A DNA stretch of 64,000 bases from Mangifera indica (Eukaryota; Streptophyta; Magnoliopsida; Sapindales; Anacardiaceae). A program made the translations under genes and the position numbers. The DNA lies in assembly GCF_011075055.1 (NCBI RefSeq), contig NC_058155.1, forward strand, positions 5,661,537-5,725,536. Direction: 5' to 3'. Of this stretch, positions 1 through 11,898 are shown in pieces. The notes under the pieces are model-generated. The model was given only the letters and a program-made list of their open reading frames with translations, was not told the origin of the DNA and searched no databases. The stretch's first letter is position 1; every line of letters begins with the position of its first letter.

Positions 1-133
1 AAAATCAAACTTTTTAATTTTATCTAATATAGTAGTTATGAAATCAATCATTAAATTCAAAGTTTACCTCAGTATAGTTGATTCACTACAAAAGGACAAT
101 CTAATTCGGATGAGATTTTCTATCGCTTAAAGA

Positions 134-316
134 GTAATACTATGTGTACTCATTTTTTGTACATAATTTATATACACAATAATGTGTCATCATGTAATTA
201 GATGATTTTAAAATATGTATCATCATATGATAAAAAAACATCTAATCATATAATAATATCTCATCTGTGTATACAAATTATATACCAAAAATAAGTATAC
301 ATAATTTTATTGATCA
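134..316. mobile_element. MITE, hAT-like small family, copy 1
   Basis: Short AT-rich palindromic element. The left end reads like TAATACTATGTGTAC and the right end like GTATACATAATTTTATTGA, which are inverted relatives of each other. The centre holds the family hallmark of mirrored TGTCATCATGTAATTAGATG-type motifs. The flanks CTTAAA on both sides look like an imperfect target duplication. Other copies lie near 2.6, 26.2, 38.2, 41.6, 44.0 and 44.9 kb. No coding capacity. Confidence 0.6.
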
Positions 317-981
317 CTTAAATGATAATTTGATCGGATAAGTGTGAAACTTTATATAATTTTAGTAGGGTTTAAGTTTGAAACTTGCAAACACTAGATC
401 AATATAAAAATTTTGAATTATTTAATTTAAAATTTTATATATTTAATATAATTGACTTAATTTAAAAAAAAAGAATAATTCAATTAAAATAAGATTATAT
501 GTAAAAAGAAAAAAAAACTTTATTTATATAAAGTATGAAAAGGAATAAATAAAGTAGAAAAAAGAAAATTAAAAAGTTGTAAAAAGTCGCGCCAGACTTG
601 TCTCTCACAAAGATGGCACGTGGTTTTTTTTTTTTTGGCAGATAAATGAGATTGAAGTTATCAATTTTACTTCTCTTTTTTTTTTTTTTCCCCTCTTTTA
701 ACAAGTCTCGAGGCTCGATGGCAGAAAACCTAAAATGGTTGATTGAAATGAGGAATAAATGATTTTTATATTTCGACTGACAAAATCAATGAAAATAAAT
801 TTAGACCGTTGAGGCCGTCCTCAACTGTTGTGATAAATTATGTAGACTTGAATTTCCAAATTCATAAGGGAATCACGTGGCTCATTGGCCCTTTACTTTG
901 TTCTCCAAAAGACTCACCAAAGTGGCCCCATTCCATTGGTCAACATCTACCCCCTCCATCCTCATAAATAAATTTTAAGTT

Positions 982-1020
<39 letters not shown>

Positions 1021-1021
1021 G
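982..1021. repeat. (TA)n-(GA)n compound microsatellite
   Basis: About 11 TA units run directly into about 9 GA units. Simple-sequence repeat in intergenic DNA. Confidence 0.95.
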
Positions 1022-1100
1022 ATGCGGCTGGAGAAGGAATGGGATTATGGTTGGGTTAATGATTCCTAACTTCTTCTCTTTAAATGAAAATGTTCAGGAA

Positions 1101-1152
1101 GGAATTGCCAATTGCTATGCAACTTCGGAATTGCCAATTGCCATGCAACTTC
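1101..1152 (+). repeat. 26-bp tandem duplication
   Basis: Two adjacent copies of a 26-bp unit starting GGAATTGCCAATTGC, at 1101-1126 and 1127-1152, differing at one base. Recent local slippage or duplication. Confidence 0.9.
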
Positions 1153-2279
1153 AAAGCATTTGCCCATCATTCTCATGGCTCTCTTTTTTTTTATTTAAAG
1201 AAGAAGTCATTAGGTTGTACAATCTTGAATTTTCATGAAGTCAATTTCTCCTTTCTTTTATTTTTTTCTTGTTGTAGGTAGAATGTCAATCTCACCCAAA
1301 CTTTCGGTAGAACAAATTCTCATAAGAAAACTTTTCTATATATATATATATATATTTACATTTCTTCTCTTTTCTTATATTTTGGCCATAAAAAAATACC
1401 AAAGTTTGATATTATACCGAGTTACTTATACTTCAAGTTAAAGCCAAGAGACTAGTCACAAGTAAGATGTTTCGATACAATGAACAGTCAATAAAAGATT
1501 GAATAAAAAGACTTTTTTGCAACATATTAAAATTGCTCAACAGATGTAGCTATCAACAAACACAATCAAACCCAGTTTAACCCAGACGTTCAAATCGCAT
1601 TGCAATTAAAAGAATAAATGGTTTGAGGGAAATCTTAACAACAAACATTGAAGCATCTCAACTCACCAAATCCAAAATCCCAAGAACAATTGACAACAGA
1701 TCCAATGTCATCTCAAATTCACCATTGAAACTTAGCTTGATCGCCCGCTTATTTCTCTTTTCTTTTCAAAGTAACTTTGTTGCCCTGGGTGTTGAACCAT
1801 ATTTAGTAACCCTTGTCTAGACTTGTCAAGTAATAAATAATCCAATTAAAGTATACTTGATGTGTTTGTATACCGAGGGGTTCTCTTGGGAGCTCTTCCA
1901 GTTGGACTTGCAAATGCCAACATTGTACCCAACATGTTGAAGTCTAATAAAAAGTTTTCTCCATCTATCATAAATATATATCAAAACCCATAATACACAA
2001 AATTAATTAACTTATGTTAAAGTCTAATTTATTACACTTATACATCACTTATTTATATTATTTTTATTAGGTGTGAGACTTTAATCTCCACTACCATATA
2101 AGTAATTCTAGCGATCCCTAATAACGAGTTTTGGACGCATACATTTTAGTTAAAAAATTTGTGTAGAGGATACCGAATTTTAATTATAAGTGTTGTAAAG
2201 GGTGGAAGATGGGAGGGAGGAATGAGTGGTGGAGAAGAGAGAGGCAGGAGATGATGAGACAAAGGTCAATGGAGATAGG

Positions 2280-2343
2280 GAAGAGATGCCATATTTTAGT
2301 TTGAAGTTTTTGAAGAGATGTCATATTTTAGTTTGAAGCTTTT
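2280..2343 (+). repeat. 32-bp tandem duplication
   Basis: Two adjacent units beginning GAAGAGATG and containing CATATTTTAGTTTGAAG, at 2280-2311 and 2312-2343, with two substitutions. Confidence 0.85.
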
Positions 2344-2584
2344 GAATTTGACTACAAAGATTTTATGAAGTTGGAGGATGAGACTTCGTAACCAACATGA
2401 TTTTCATTTTGGAGTGGTGAATGGAGGAAGAGGAAGATGAAGAAGTAAAGTGAAGGAGAGAGACTCCACAGCCGACATGCCAAAATTTAGTTTACGGTAC
2501 TTTTGTAATTTCAATAATATTGGTGATTGAAAATTATATTAAGTGTTTAAGACAGTTTCCTAATTTCATTAAAAAGAATAAGAG

Positions 2585-2733
2585 TAGTATTATAAGTTAA
2601 TTTTTATATATATATAAATAATTATATGTTATCATATGATTAGATAGTTAAAAATTAAAAATAAAATAATATCTAATCATATAATGACACATTATTATTT
2701 ATACACAAAAATTGTGTACATAGTTTTATTGAA
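2585..2733. mobile_element. MITE, hAT-like small family, copy 2
   Basis: Shows the family features: a right end of the form TGTGTACATAGTTTTATTGA, a central pair of inverted ATCATATGATTAGAT / ATCTAATCATATAAT motifs, and no coding capacity. Ends are approximate and I could not fix the target duplication. Confidence 0.55.
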
Positions 2734-2764
2734 AAAATAAACCAATAATTTACCGTAGAACTAA

Positions 2765-3455
2765 ATGGTAAATGATAGATGGGTAAATAGATTTTTCAAA
2801 TTTCAATCATCATTTAATTTCTGTTAAAATTTTATATTATATGTAAAGTTGTTATTTTAACAATAATATTAAAAAATATATAATTTTATTTCATTCTCCC
2901 CCCTCTCTCTATTTTGAAAATTAATACTTTATCTCTACTTAAACTTTTTTAGTTTTCAAAAGTGACTTTTTCTCTCCTACAGTTTTTTCTAGTCAACTTC
3001 TCCTCTCTGTCCACCTTTGCCCACGATCTCCCCATCCGCCTTCTCTTTAGATAATAGATGACTTGGTGGAATCAATCGAATCCACAAAATCTCGCTCATC
3101 AAATCAAAGTCATTGTCGATTCCGCTAAGCCATCTGTCGTTAAGAGAGAAGGCAAACAAAGAGGTTGTTGAGAAAGAAACTCATTGAAAGCGAAGATGGT
3201 GGAGAGGAGAAGCTCGCTGGAAAATGTAAGAAAAAAAAACTTGAGAGGGAAAGGTGAGTGGGGGGAGGGGGAATTGCTTTTCAAAATTAGAAAAATTTAA
3301 ACAAAAATAAAGTTATTAGTTTTTAAAATTTTAGAAGAGAGAAATAAGATAAAATTATATATTTTTGTTAGTATGACTATAATAATAACAATTTTACCTA
3401 TATATATAATAAAAGGTTTTAACAAAAATTAGATGATGAATAGATATCTAGATAG
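2765..3455. mobile_element. Non-autonomous MULE-like element, diverged copy
   Basis: The left arm (2765-3050) and right arm (3090-3455) are inverted relatives: arm, C/T-rich block, core, G/A-rich block, arm. The same design is seen at 14.6, 27.0, 38.7, 42.0, 51.5 and 53.6 kb. Landmarks are TTAAAATTTTATATTAT and GTTGTTATTTTAACAA on the left, mirrored on the right, around a core with GAGAAGG-type purine blocks. Terminal bases are eroded, so ends are approximate and no 9-bp target duplication was found. Confidence 0.5.
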
Positions 3456-3689
3456 ATGATATTGTGACCCCCCCCAAAGATATTTCATCAAAGTTTGGGT
3501 GGACAATTATCATTCTGCAATCTGCTTTATACGGAATTGCCTTGCCGTTTCTTAACACCAAAATATTATCCAACGGTACATACAACTTGGTACTGGGCAA
3601 TTTGTCTTATTAGGTAATTTAACTTGGTAAATTCATTTTAAATGTTTTCTGGAGGGTGATTTAACTTGGTAATTTAACTTGGTGGGCAA

Positions 3690-4385
3690 AATATTATCCA
3701 CATCTCTCATGCCCGGCCTCTCTCTTGATTTCTCATTAATACACTTACAAGCAATTCTGAAAAACTCCTTCACCTTCTCTCCCGTCGATCATCATCGGCC
3801 AACTGGGCCTCCTTTGCCTTGCCACCTCAATTATTAACACACTAAAACTAAGACAACCAACATAGTCGCCGCCATGTTCCCACCACTCATGTACTCTGAC
3901 GGCACATTCTCCATCCTACTTGCCATCTAGAGTGACATGCTGGCCCTTCTCTCCAGCATGAACCAACAATATAAGCGTCAAAGTTCGAATCCAATAACGC
4001 ATTACTTGTCTTGATACCTCTGTGGATCACGGGCGAACCTATTTAAATGGTAGGCCAGCCCATTAGCCACACCACTCACCACTTTCACTCTCATGTTCCA
4101 ACTTAACGGTAACCGACAAATTGAAATCGATTTTCTCATTTTGTCTACATCATCACCCTTTGTCTACATGTCATGCAACCGTTACTTGAGATGTCCTTTC
4201 ATGATATACTCATAAATTAGAATCCAAACCAAATCTGAAATGCAATACCCAAGAATCTGAACGGTGTTTCATGTCTGATCTTCATGAGAGTCCCCATTTG
4301 GGCTGAAACTTCTGAAACCCTTGAAAAGTGTCATTGTTGAGTCTCTTGATTGCAATAGTGGTGTCGTTCGAGAGCCTAACTTTTA
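3690..4385 (-). pseudogene. Decayed LRR receptor-like kinase, kinase-domain fragment
   Basis: On the minus strand, broken frames spell kinase landmarks of plant leucine-rich-repeat receptor kinases in the right order. An ATP-lysine region (TIAIKRLNND) lies near 4340-4380. The catalytic loop near 3990-4030 reads VIHRGIKTSNALLDSNFDAY, where HRD has become HRG. The C-lobe end near 3705-3790 reads FRIACKCINEKSRERPGMRD. Much of the activation segment is missing or scrambled, and stops and frame changes separate the pieces. No LRR ectodomain is visible. It is a non-functional relic. The family call is secure at the level of plant RLK kinases; the subfamily is not. Confidence 0.75.
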
Positions 4386-4424
4386 GACCAACCCAAAATT
4401 GTCGTTGTCGATTATTAGCTTTTT

Positions 4425-5025
4425 TTTTTTAAACAACTTTTTCACCCTTAAACTTTAAAAAATGATATTGTTTCACCTCTCATTAAGATTTTCGTCAATT
4501 TTAACTACAAAAAGAATTTAAACAATTTTTGCTATTTAATTTTAATTTTTTAGTACATATTTTTTTTTATTTTACCCCCATTTTTTATTCTTCTCCTAAT
4601 TGTGATTTTCTTTACCTTTACTATCAATACCACAAACTCTCACTATCACTGACATTATACTCCACCCCTCTACCTCTTAATCGTCCCCTCCACCCGATTG
4701 CAGCAATTGACATGCAGTTGCACTATGACATTACAACCTTAAAATGACACTCGATCATGTTGTTTGTGTCATGCCATGTATTTCAATTGAGTTTGTGCTT
4801 GGGGGTGAGGTGAAATGGAGGTGGGTGACTTGGGATATTGATGAGATATTGAACGGTGAAATTTGGTCGTGGGGAAGAGGCAGGGTGTGGAAGGAGAAAG
4901 TGTTTTCCATGTTTTAATTTAACATTTAAAGAAATTTATTGTCAAAATCTAGCGAAATAAGAGAAAATATCTCTTTTAAAGTTTGAACGTGACAAAGTGT
5001 CTTTTAGATTGAAACTGAACTTCGG
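4425..5025. mobile_element. Possible TIR element (unclassified)
   Basis: The left edge (CAACTTTTTCACCCTTAAAC, about 4430) and the right edge (reverse complement near 4990-5025, GACACTTTGTCACGTTCAAA) are loosely inverted, and both are followed by A-rich then mirrored sequence. The style resembles the MULE family elsewhere in the window but is too diverged to assign. No coding capacity and no clear target duplication. Confidence 0.35.
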
Positions 5026-5322
5026 ATTTGTAATTAAATAACAACAGAAGAAGAGCAAGGTATGATCACAATCCCTCCTAATTATACGGAAATTAGGGTT
5101 ATTAACATGTAAAGTCCGTAATGTTACCGTATCAATACAATCTTGAAAGAAATTTTGAGAGAATCTAGAATCTCTGTAATGTTTCTGAGATTGATGTCAA
5201 TTTGATTAGTGCTAGAATCTAGAAGTTGAAAATCCTATAAAAGGAGCTATAAATGAGTTCTTACTTCTAAATGTTTGATAAATTGAGGTAGAATGGATAT
5301 AAGAGAATGGTTACCAACAGTT

Positions 5323-8300
5323 TCAGAACCCCAATGACTTCACTTCATTGGGATTGTCTATGTTGTCGCAAGGTTTCTCATGGTCAATTGTTCTTTTTGG
5401 AGTGCAGGCAACATTTTTGATAATGGAGTAATACATATCAAACTCTGCCTTCAATTTCAAGCAGCTAGCTTCTATCCATTTCTCAGCTACGCTTGTTGCC
5501 ACACTGTCTTGGTTGTCCCTTTCATGCTCCTCAATGGCTGGGCGTATTTCATTGTACAAGGACGAGAGCTGGGAGGTGGCCTCCCTCTTCATTTCCTGCA
5601 AAAACTCAAAACTTTCAAGGACTCAATGGATTAAAGGTTAAAATGACCCAAGCTGGAAGATTCTTCCACTCTACTTTCCTAAAGAAAAGGCAATTCGTAC
5701 CTCATTCCTGAGAATCTCCTCTTGTGCCTCTTTTGATGCCAAGAGTTGGGCAACATGTTTTGCATCAACTTGCTTTTGTGCAAGATTTTTCGACTTTCCA
5801 TTAGAATATAGCTTTGACCTCGTCCTTGGCACCGGTCCTGGACCTATCTGATAGTTACGGCATCCACTGTTACTTCTGATACGAGATATCATTGCATTCT
5901 TTTGTGAAAAGGCCTGTTGAGTACCTTGTGGATACAATTTCATCTCTTCACTTTCTTCTGTTTTTGGTGCAATATTTACAGCCACACCTTCCATCAGAAC
6001 TGATTCTGGTGGCTGCACAACAGAAGTAGATTCCAACAGGGGTTCACTTTTAACATTAACAATCAGTGCCACGGTGGAGTCATTTTTCCCATTGGCATCA
6101 ATTTCAGGTTTTGATGAGTCAATAGTTTTGAGAAGCTTGGTGAAAGGCTCATCTTCTGCAGAATCATAAAGAGGTATCTTTTCCACCGAATACCTGTTAC
6201 CAAACAGGCAGGTCAAGATAGACATTAGAGAGAGTACAGAATCATATAGAAAAAGTATATCATAGAAGTTGGTGCCTCAAAAGCACCCAAGGAAATGAAA
6301 AGAAAACATGCAGTTAATGATGAGTTTCCAGTAACCATATGCCACAAGTTCTTCATGTTAAAGAGATATCTATATTACGTACACATTTACTAAACTTCAT
6401 AAGCTTCCACTTTTCATGTGGGTTTCTACGGCAACAACAGGAAAGAAAAAAAAAGGTCTGCTTTTAAAAAAATATTGATACATTTGAGAAACCTAGAATT
6501 TTCGTGTGATCTGACATCAGTTTTCACATTTTAAGAATAGATAAGGTCAGCACTCAGCTAAAATCTTAAGTCGGTTCTGTTGAAAATGGTCGAGTGAAAG
6601 CAGTCATGAGATTACTAGGTTCTGAAATCCGGAAAGCAAACTGGACAATAATAGCACAGCTGGAACAGTGGGGAGTTAGTCAATAACTGCCTAACTTAGC
6701 ACTTTTGCCCTTCTTATGTGAACCACAGCCATCACATTCTGTACGTTTGCAATGTGCAAATACTGAAATTTATCACACTCTAGAGGCATGTTTATGGAAG
6801 TAGTTATTATTAGCTGAGGCAAGGAGAATTCAAGTGAGCAAGCAGACAGGTACTGACATGCTTGATAAATACAAAAGACTTCAAACCACAATACATTAGA
6901 TTAGTATTGGCATCGATGAGGTACAATACATCCCTCAAGGGAATCTAAACCAAGTTCAAGATGGGTTAGGGTTTTGTAAGGGTCCTTCAAAGGAAAGGAG
7001 GCTTTAGCATTTTGTTTGACTTATGCCCCATTCTTCAGTGGTTTAAGTCATATTTCTGAGATTGCTGCTAGGTAAGTTCAACAATACTTTATGTACAAAC
7101 AATGGATACAAACACGGATATTAATGCTAATATGTTATTATATAATTTAATGATTTTGAATTAGAGATAAAGTTACACTTAATTACATGATGATACATTA
7201 ATGTTTTGTACTTGTATTTATACTCATCGATAATGCATGCAGTATTACCCAAGTAAGTAGTGAACAAGGAGGGTACCATTTGAGCAGACTCTACAGTTGC
7301 ATGGCAAAGATGCCTTCTAGGTGTAATTTCTTACATGTCTGACAAAAATTTTAGAATGCTAGAAATTCATCTACCATCCATGCCCAATACTAATCTAAAA
7401 TTTTCCCCGAAAGTCAAGGTTGTACATTTGGCACAATTAAATTCAGTACAAAACCATCCAACAAATCATTGATGGCCAAAGTAGCTGGCCTTTTCCAATT
7501 TAACCATCCAGGGTGGCCATGTCAATAATCATATTCAATGATAAGAGCAAATTCAACGAAACCACTGACATTTATTCCTGACTTGAAAACAGTTATGACA
7601 AAGACTAGGAAATGCTAGTGAATGAATCATAAAAATTAAAAAAAAAAAAATCCTAATAGAAGTCGGATGATAACAATTAGTTCGGAGGATTGGAAATGCC
7701 AAGTTGCATACAAATGCATCATAAAGGATAGCAAATTACCTGTCATCATCATCTTCCCAGAGATAAGTATCCTCCTGTTAAGAATTTGCACAAAATTGGC
7801 AAAAATACATTATTACAACTAAATCTATGAAAAGAGGTTCAGTTTTCACTTTTAACAATAGGGCCTGAATGAAGCAACAAAATACTATGAGAAAGCTGAA
7901 AACAGAATTGCAGAAAATAGAAACTTTGGCCCACGGATAGACCAAATCAATTAAGACCCAACATCATTCCCTTCAGACAATCTTTACACTGAGTAACTAC
8001 ATACTAAATACTAACTAACCAAGGCTAAGAAGCAGATTGAAATTTATGATTATCATTTGTTACGATTCCAGCACATTATTGATCTAAAATGTAAATAATT
8101 TAGTACTTGATTAAGTCACATTTGTATGTATTTATATTAAACATATTGTCATTTAAAAATGACTTAATTTTAGTCTCAAATTAATTTAGTAAAATTATAA
8201 AAAAAAAATGCAATTCATTAAAGTTATTGAATAATAGAGACATAATTATAATATTAATGTTAAAATTCAGTTTAAGATTAGGTAACCAAAAATTCAGTTC

Positions 8301-11300
8301 GGTTATCCGATAGTTTTGGTTTGGTTATAAATTGGTTAATGTATAAATCAATTTGGTTTCAATTCAAAACTTTGACTAAACCTAAACTTCGGTTCGGTTT
8401 ACAAATCCGGTTAACCAGTTTTATACACCCTTGATGTCAACAGCCAGATTATAGTTTGAGTTGAACGACAAATATCAATCACATGCAAGACATTATCTAG
8501 ACCAAAGAAAAAAGCATGTGGGTCCATTATAAACAGCGAGTCATGTAAAATGAGCTACTTTTTAATAAAGATACCACCCGATTGATGCCATTATTAATTA
8601 TAATTCACTTGCACATTAATTTGACATTAGCATGTCATATAGATGGAATAGAAAGCATATTTTAAAAATAAGATATTAGCAAAAGAACTCATAAAAGCAA
8701 GAGTTTCTGTAAAAACAAATTTTATTTTCATGGCCACAGTTTCAAGCACACTATACAGTCAGACAATTTTGCATATTTCTTCAGAATTCAAATTCATCAC
8801 AAAACAAAGTCCTTCAAATTTTACCTGGAAACCACGAGATTTTGCTCCAAGAAATCCAGAACAGGTGGCTGCACCACAGAGGCAGCGAACCTTATCACCA
8901 CCATACCATTCAAAATTATAATCATAACCCAGTTCAGTTCCAATGGAAATATCTTGCTTTGCAAATATTCCAACTCTGATTTCTCCCAATACGTTCCACT
9001 TTCTTGTCTCACAATTTGGTTGGCTGAAAACTCAAAAGAAGAATCAATTAATGTCAACTTTTAACAACTGTTGTCAGTAAGTGCATCAAACTATTGACAA
9101 AAGTATATCCATTTTTCCCCAACTTCCACTCTTACTTAAGTAGCTCACCACGAGTGATTTATAAATCTAGCATGGCTTCCCTTTGTAGTGGCATCAATAG
9201 ATTCAGCAGTGTTGAGACTAATGATATATGCATCCTTCAGACCTGAACCAGGCCACAAATATATATATCAAACTAGTTTCCAAAGAAAAGGAAAATAGAG
9301 TAATATAAGCATGATTTTGATGATTTCTTTTTTCCACCTTGAATTTCATAGGCATGGGACCTTCTCCTTGCTTCTTTACATGATATCACTTCTCCACAGT
9401 ATTCAATAATAAATTGTCCTGCCTGCAATATAACCCAACAAACAAATGGTAACACAAAAAAATAATTCCAATGGTACCATGTTAACTTTACACAAGAAGA
9501 ATCAAGATCAGTTATGTTCTTAAAGATGAAAAATGCATTTAGATGCTTTGCAAAATCAACAAACCATAAAATGCTTGCATGCCTCAAATGAAACGATAAG
9601 CTGATAAGATATCCTGATCTTGTCCTTGAAATCAAGAATGCTGAAATGATCTTATTGAGTGAATTTTTCAATAACTGAGAATCCCAAATTAAAAAAAACT
9701 AAAGAAAGCTTTATTGATGACAGCATAAAAAAGGCTAGTTTGGTAAGTAATACCTTTATATTCTCATCAGCCGAAAGACCCCACCCACGGCCATCAGTTT
9801 TAAACAACTTCGTCTTTGCATATTCACATTTCTGAAATCTCTGTGAAGCAGTTAACATATACAACATCATAATTCAAGAAAAAAGAAAATAACAATATTA
9901 CCTTCATGATGCATAAACAGGGAACTCAGGAACACAAAAAATAATCAAACTTTGGACTTATTCTAGCCATGCCACCATTCATATATTTTATGCAAGTAAA
10001 CAACATAATAAATGCAGAGAAGAAAACTATATGTCTACTCATAAATGCAATAGTAATCTGAGGGTATAGAAAGGTACATTTAATGTACATGTTGTGACAA
10101 AATTGATTTTGCATGTGAATGTATAATATTTTTTTCCTCTTGAAGAAATCAATTAACATGCACTCATAGCTATCTGTTCTTGGGAAAATGAAAAAGAAAT
10201 CAAGAGATGTTCAAGCAAAGTGACAAATTAAGATAAAAATAACACAGGTTCACATCAAAATCACACAATACGGCAAGTATAAAACAAAAATTGACAACAA
10301 GAATGGTATCTCTTCTCAGTAAAAAATTCGTGCAAACTTATAATATTCACCTTGCACAAACCCTTTGAAAGATTATAGTTTCATATAAAAAATAATATAC
10401 ATATCATTGAAAACAAAAGCAGTCAAAATTCAAACCTTAGATGCCCTCACTCACAAATATAACAACAAAAATGCAAACAGAAGAATGTACACACCTGTGC
10501 ATACACAAAAAGGTGCAACCTCATTTGCATAGTGGATTACTTGAGTAGATATACATGTTTTGCTACCAACCAACACTGCCTTTCTTAGTTGCCCCTCAAT
10601 TTTTCCAATATTTTAAGAGTAGACTAAATATTTATCCATGGAAAATCTATAAACATTATCAAAGTTTTCATGCTGGTCAAGTACAATTAGAGGCCACCGA
10701 CATCCAACCAATTTAACTCACAAAAAATTCAAGCCAAAATAAAGGACAATATTAACAGTTCATCATAACAATGTATCACTTCAAAAGAGTAACATCTTTT
10801 CCAAACCCAAAAATCAAAAAATTAATAAGCCTCCACAAAGAAGACTTCCAAATTTAATCTTAAGATAATCCATGCAAAATCACTAACATTAAATGACAAC
10901 GGCTTCTCATAAAAGGAATGTATATAAACCTATCACCGTTTAGTCTGGAACAAATTAAACTTCCTAACATGAAATCTACTCAATCATCTGATTCATACAA
11001 GCACAAAGAACTCTAGCTGAATTTCAGCAAAACCACCAGATATGTGTTGCAAACTTGAACTGCCGCGGCAAAACGGTACTGTTGAGCAACGGTCACTTAA
11101 AGCAATGCACTATTCTAGGAATGAAGCATTGAAGCAACCTACCATTTTGGAAGGAAGTGAAATGCCAACATTTTGTGTAGGATTCTTGTTAGTGAGATGC
11201 CGCCGTTTTATGAGGCGGGAGAGGGTCACGCGATTTGAATTTTTGTTTTAAATAATTGTTACCGTCCGACGTGGCAATTTTCGTTAGCAACAGGATGTAT

Positions 11301-11898
11301 AAAGTTTCTTGGAGAAAAATGAAAAATGTGTGGATAATTACTGTTCATTGTCTTCTTTCTCTCATTTCTCTCTGTTTTCTGTTTCTCTCTCTAAATTCTT
11401 CCTGTTCAATTGTTTGTTCTCTAATTTCTCAACAGTCTTCATCAGTACGGTTAAAAACCCAAATTTAACCAGTGATGAACAACTTATTCACAGTAATTGC
11501 ATAACAAAATTCAATCCATATATAAGTATAAACAAAGAATTCATACTTGATTCCTGCAAAAAACACCACAAGCACAAAAGCCAGGAGTACATTCAGTGCT
11601 TGTTAACACATTCAAACACCTCTCTCCACAAGCGCTCTCTGGATTACTGGCATCATATTTACAAACACAGACGGCAATATCCTCTTCCTTCTGCTTCTTA
11701 TGCCTACAAATTTTGATGAATTGATTAATTCATTCATTAATTTAATAGCATTGTAGCAAATAAATGAATAATTCGGAAGTTGACTTACTTTCGGTGAAAG
11801 AAGTCGTTTTGATGAATGTGTTCGTACGGCGGGAGTTGCTCTTCTTCTACTAGTTGCGATGGCGGTTCCATTGACGACGAGGAGAATACAGGCATCAT
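5323..11898 (-). CDS. ASHH1: Histone-lysine N-methyltransferase, ASHH1/SDG26-like (SET domain)
   Basis: Nuclear SET-domain methyltransferase of the plant ASH1-homologue class; Arabidopsis ASHH1 (SDG26) acts on H3 lysines (K4/K36) and promotes flowering. Nine exons read in phase: 11898-11789, 11703-11547, 9840-9754, 9422-9338, 9242-9149, 9023-8825, 7774-7740, 6193-5701, 5595-5323. Together they give 510 codons plus stop, close to the roughly 490 aa of the Arabidopsis protein. AWS cysteine cluster at about residues 46-92 (CGERCLN, CTPGFCACGVFC). SET at about 94-212, with GRGWGL, EYCGEVIS, the cofactor motif NHSC (175-178) and YDYNFEW. Post-SET C-L-C-G-x4-C at 225-232. The tail (EIRPAIEEHERD, SVATSVAEKW) matches ASHH1 rather than ASHH2-4. 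Start chosen at the first of two tandem ATGs. All junctions are GT/AG and no lesion was found, so it looks functional. Confidence 0.93.
7075..7252. mobile_element. Possible MITE inside ASHH1 intron 7
   Basis: Left end like ACAATACTTTATGTAC, right end TGCATGCAGTATTACC, with a centre containing TTATATAATTTAATGA and TTAATTACATGATGATACAT as in the small MITE family. Lies between exons 7 and 8 of the SET-domain gene. Ends are approximate. Confidence 0.4.
8280..8435. repeat. GGTTCGGTT-type low-complexity repeat in ASHH1 intron 6
   Basis: Degenerate repeats of TTCGGTT / GGTTTGGTT / AACCG, a composition typical of dispersed plant repeats, inside the intron between exons 6 and 7. A related but more AT-rich repeat is at 12.35-12.87 kb. 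Confidence 0.5.
11042..11290. other. GC-richer block inside ASHH1 intron 2
   Basis: A stretch with CCGCGG, GCCGCCG, GAGGCGGGAG, GTCACGCG and CCGTCCGACGTGG stands out from the AT-rich intron. It is followed by C/T-rich sequence (11340-11450). It has promoter-like composition or could be an old transposon end. No protein similarity was recognised. Confidence 0.4.

Larger units (their letters stand above)
317..2584. other. AT-rich intergenic stretch without a supported gene
   Basis: No exon or protein family is recognisable on either strand. It holds a (TA)n(GA)n microsatellite, two small tandem duplications (listed separately), poly-purine tracts and scattered A/T runs. Short open frames here lack codon bias and similarity to known families. 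Confidence 0.6.
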
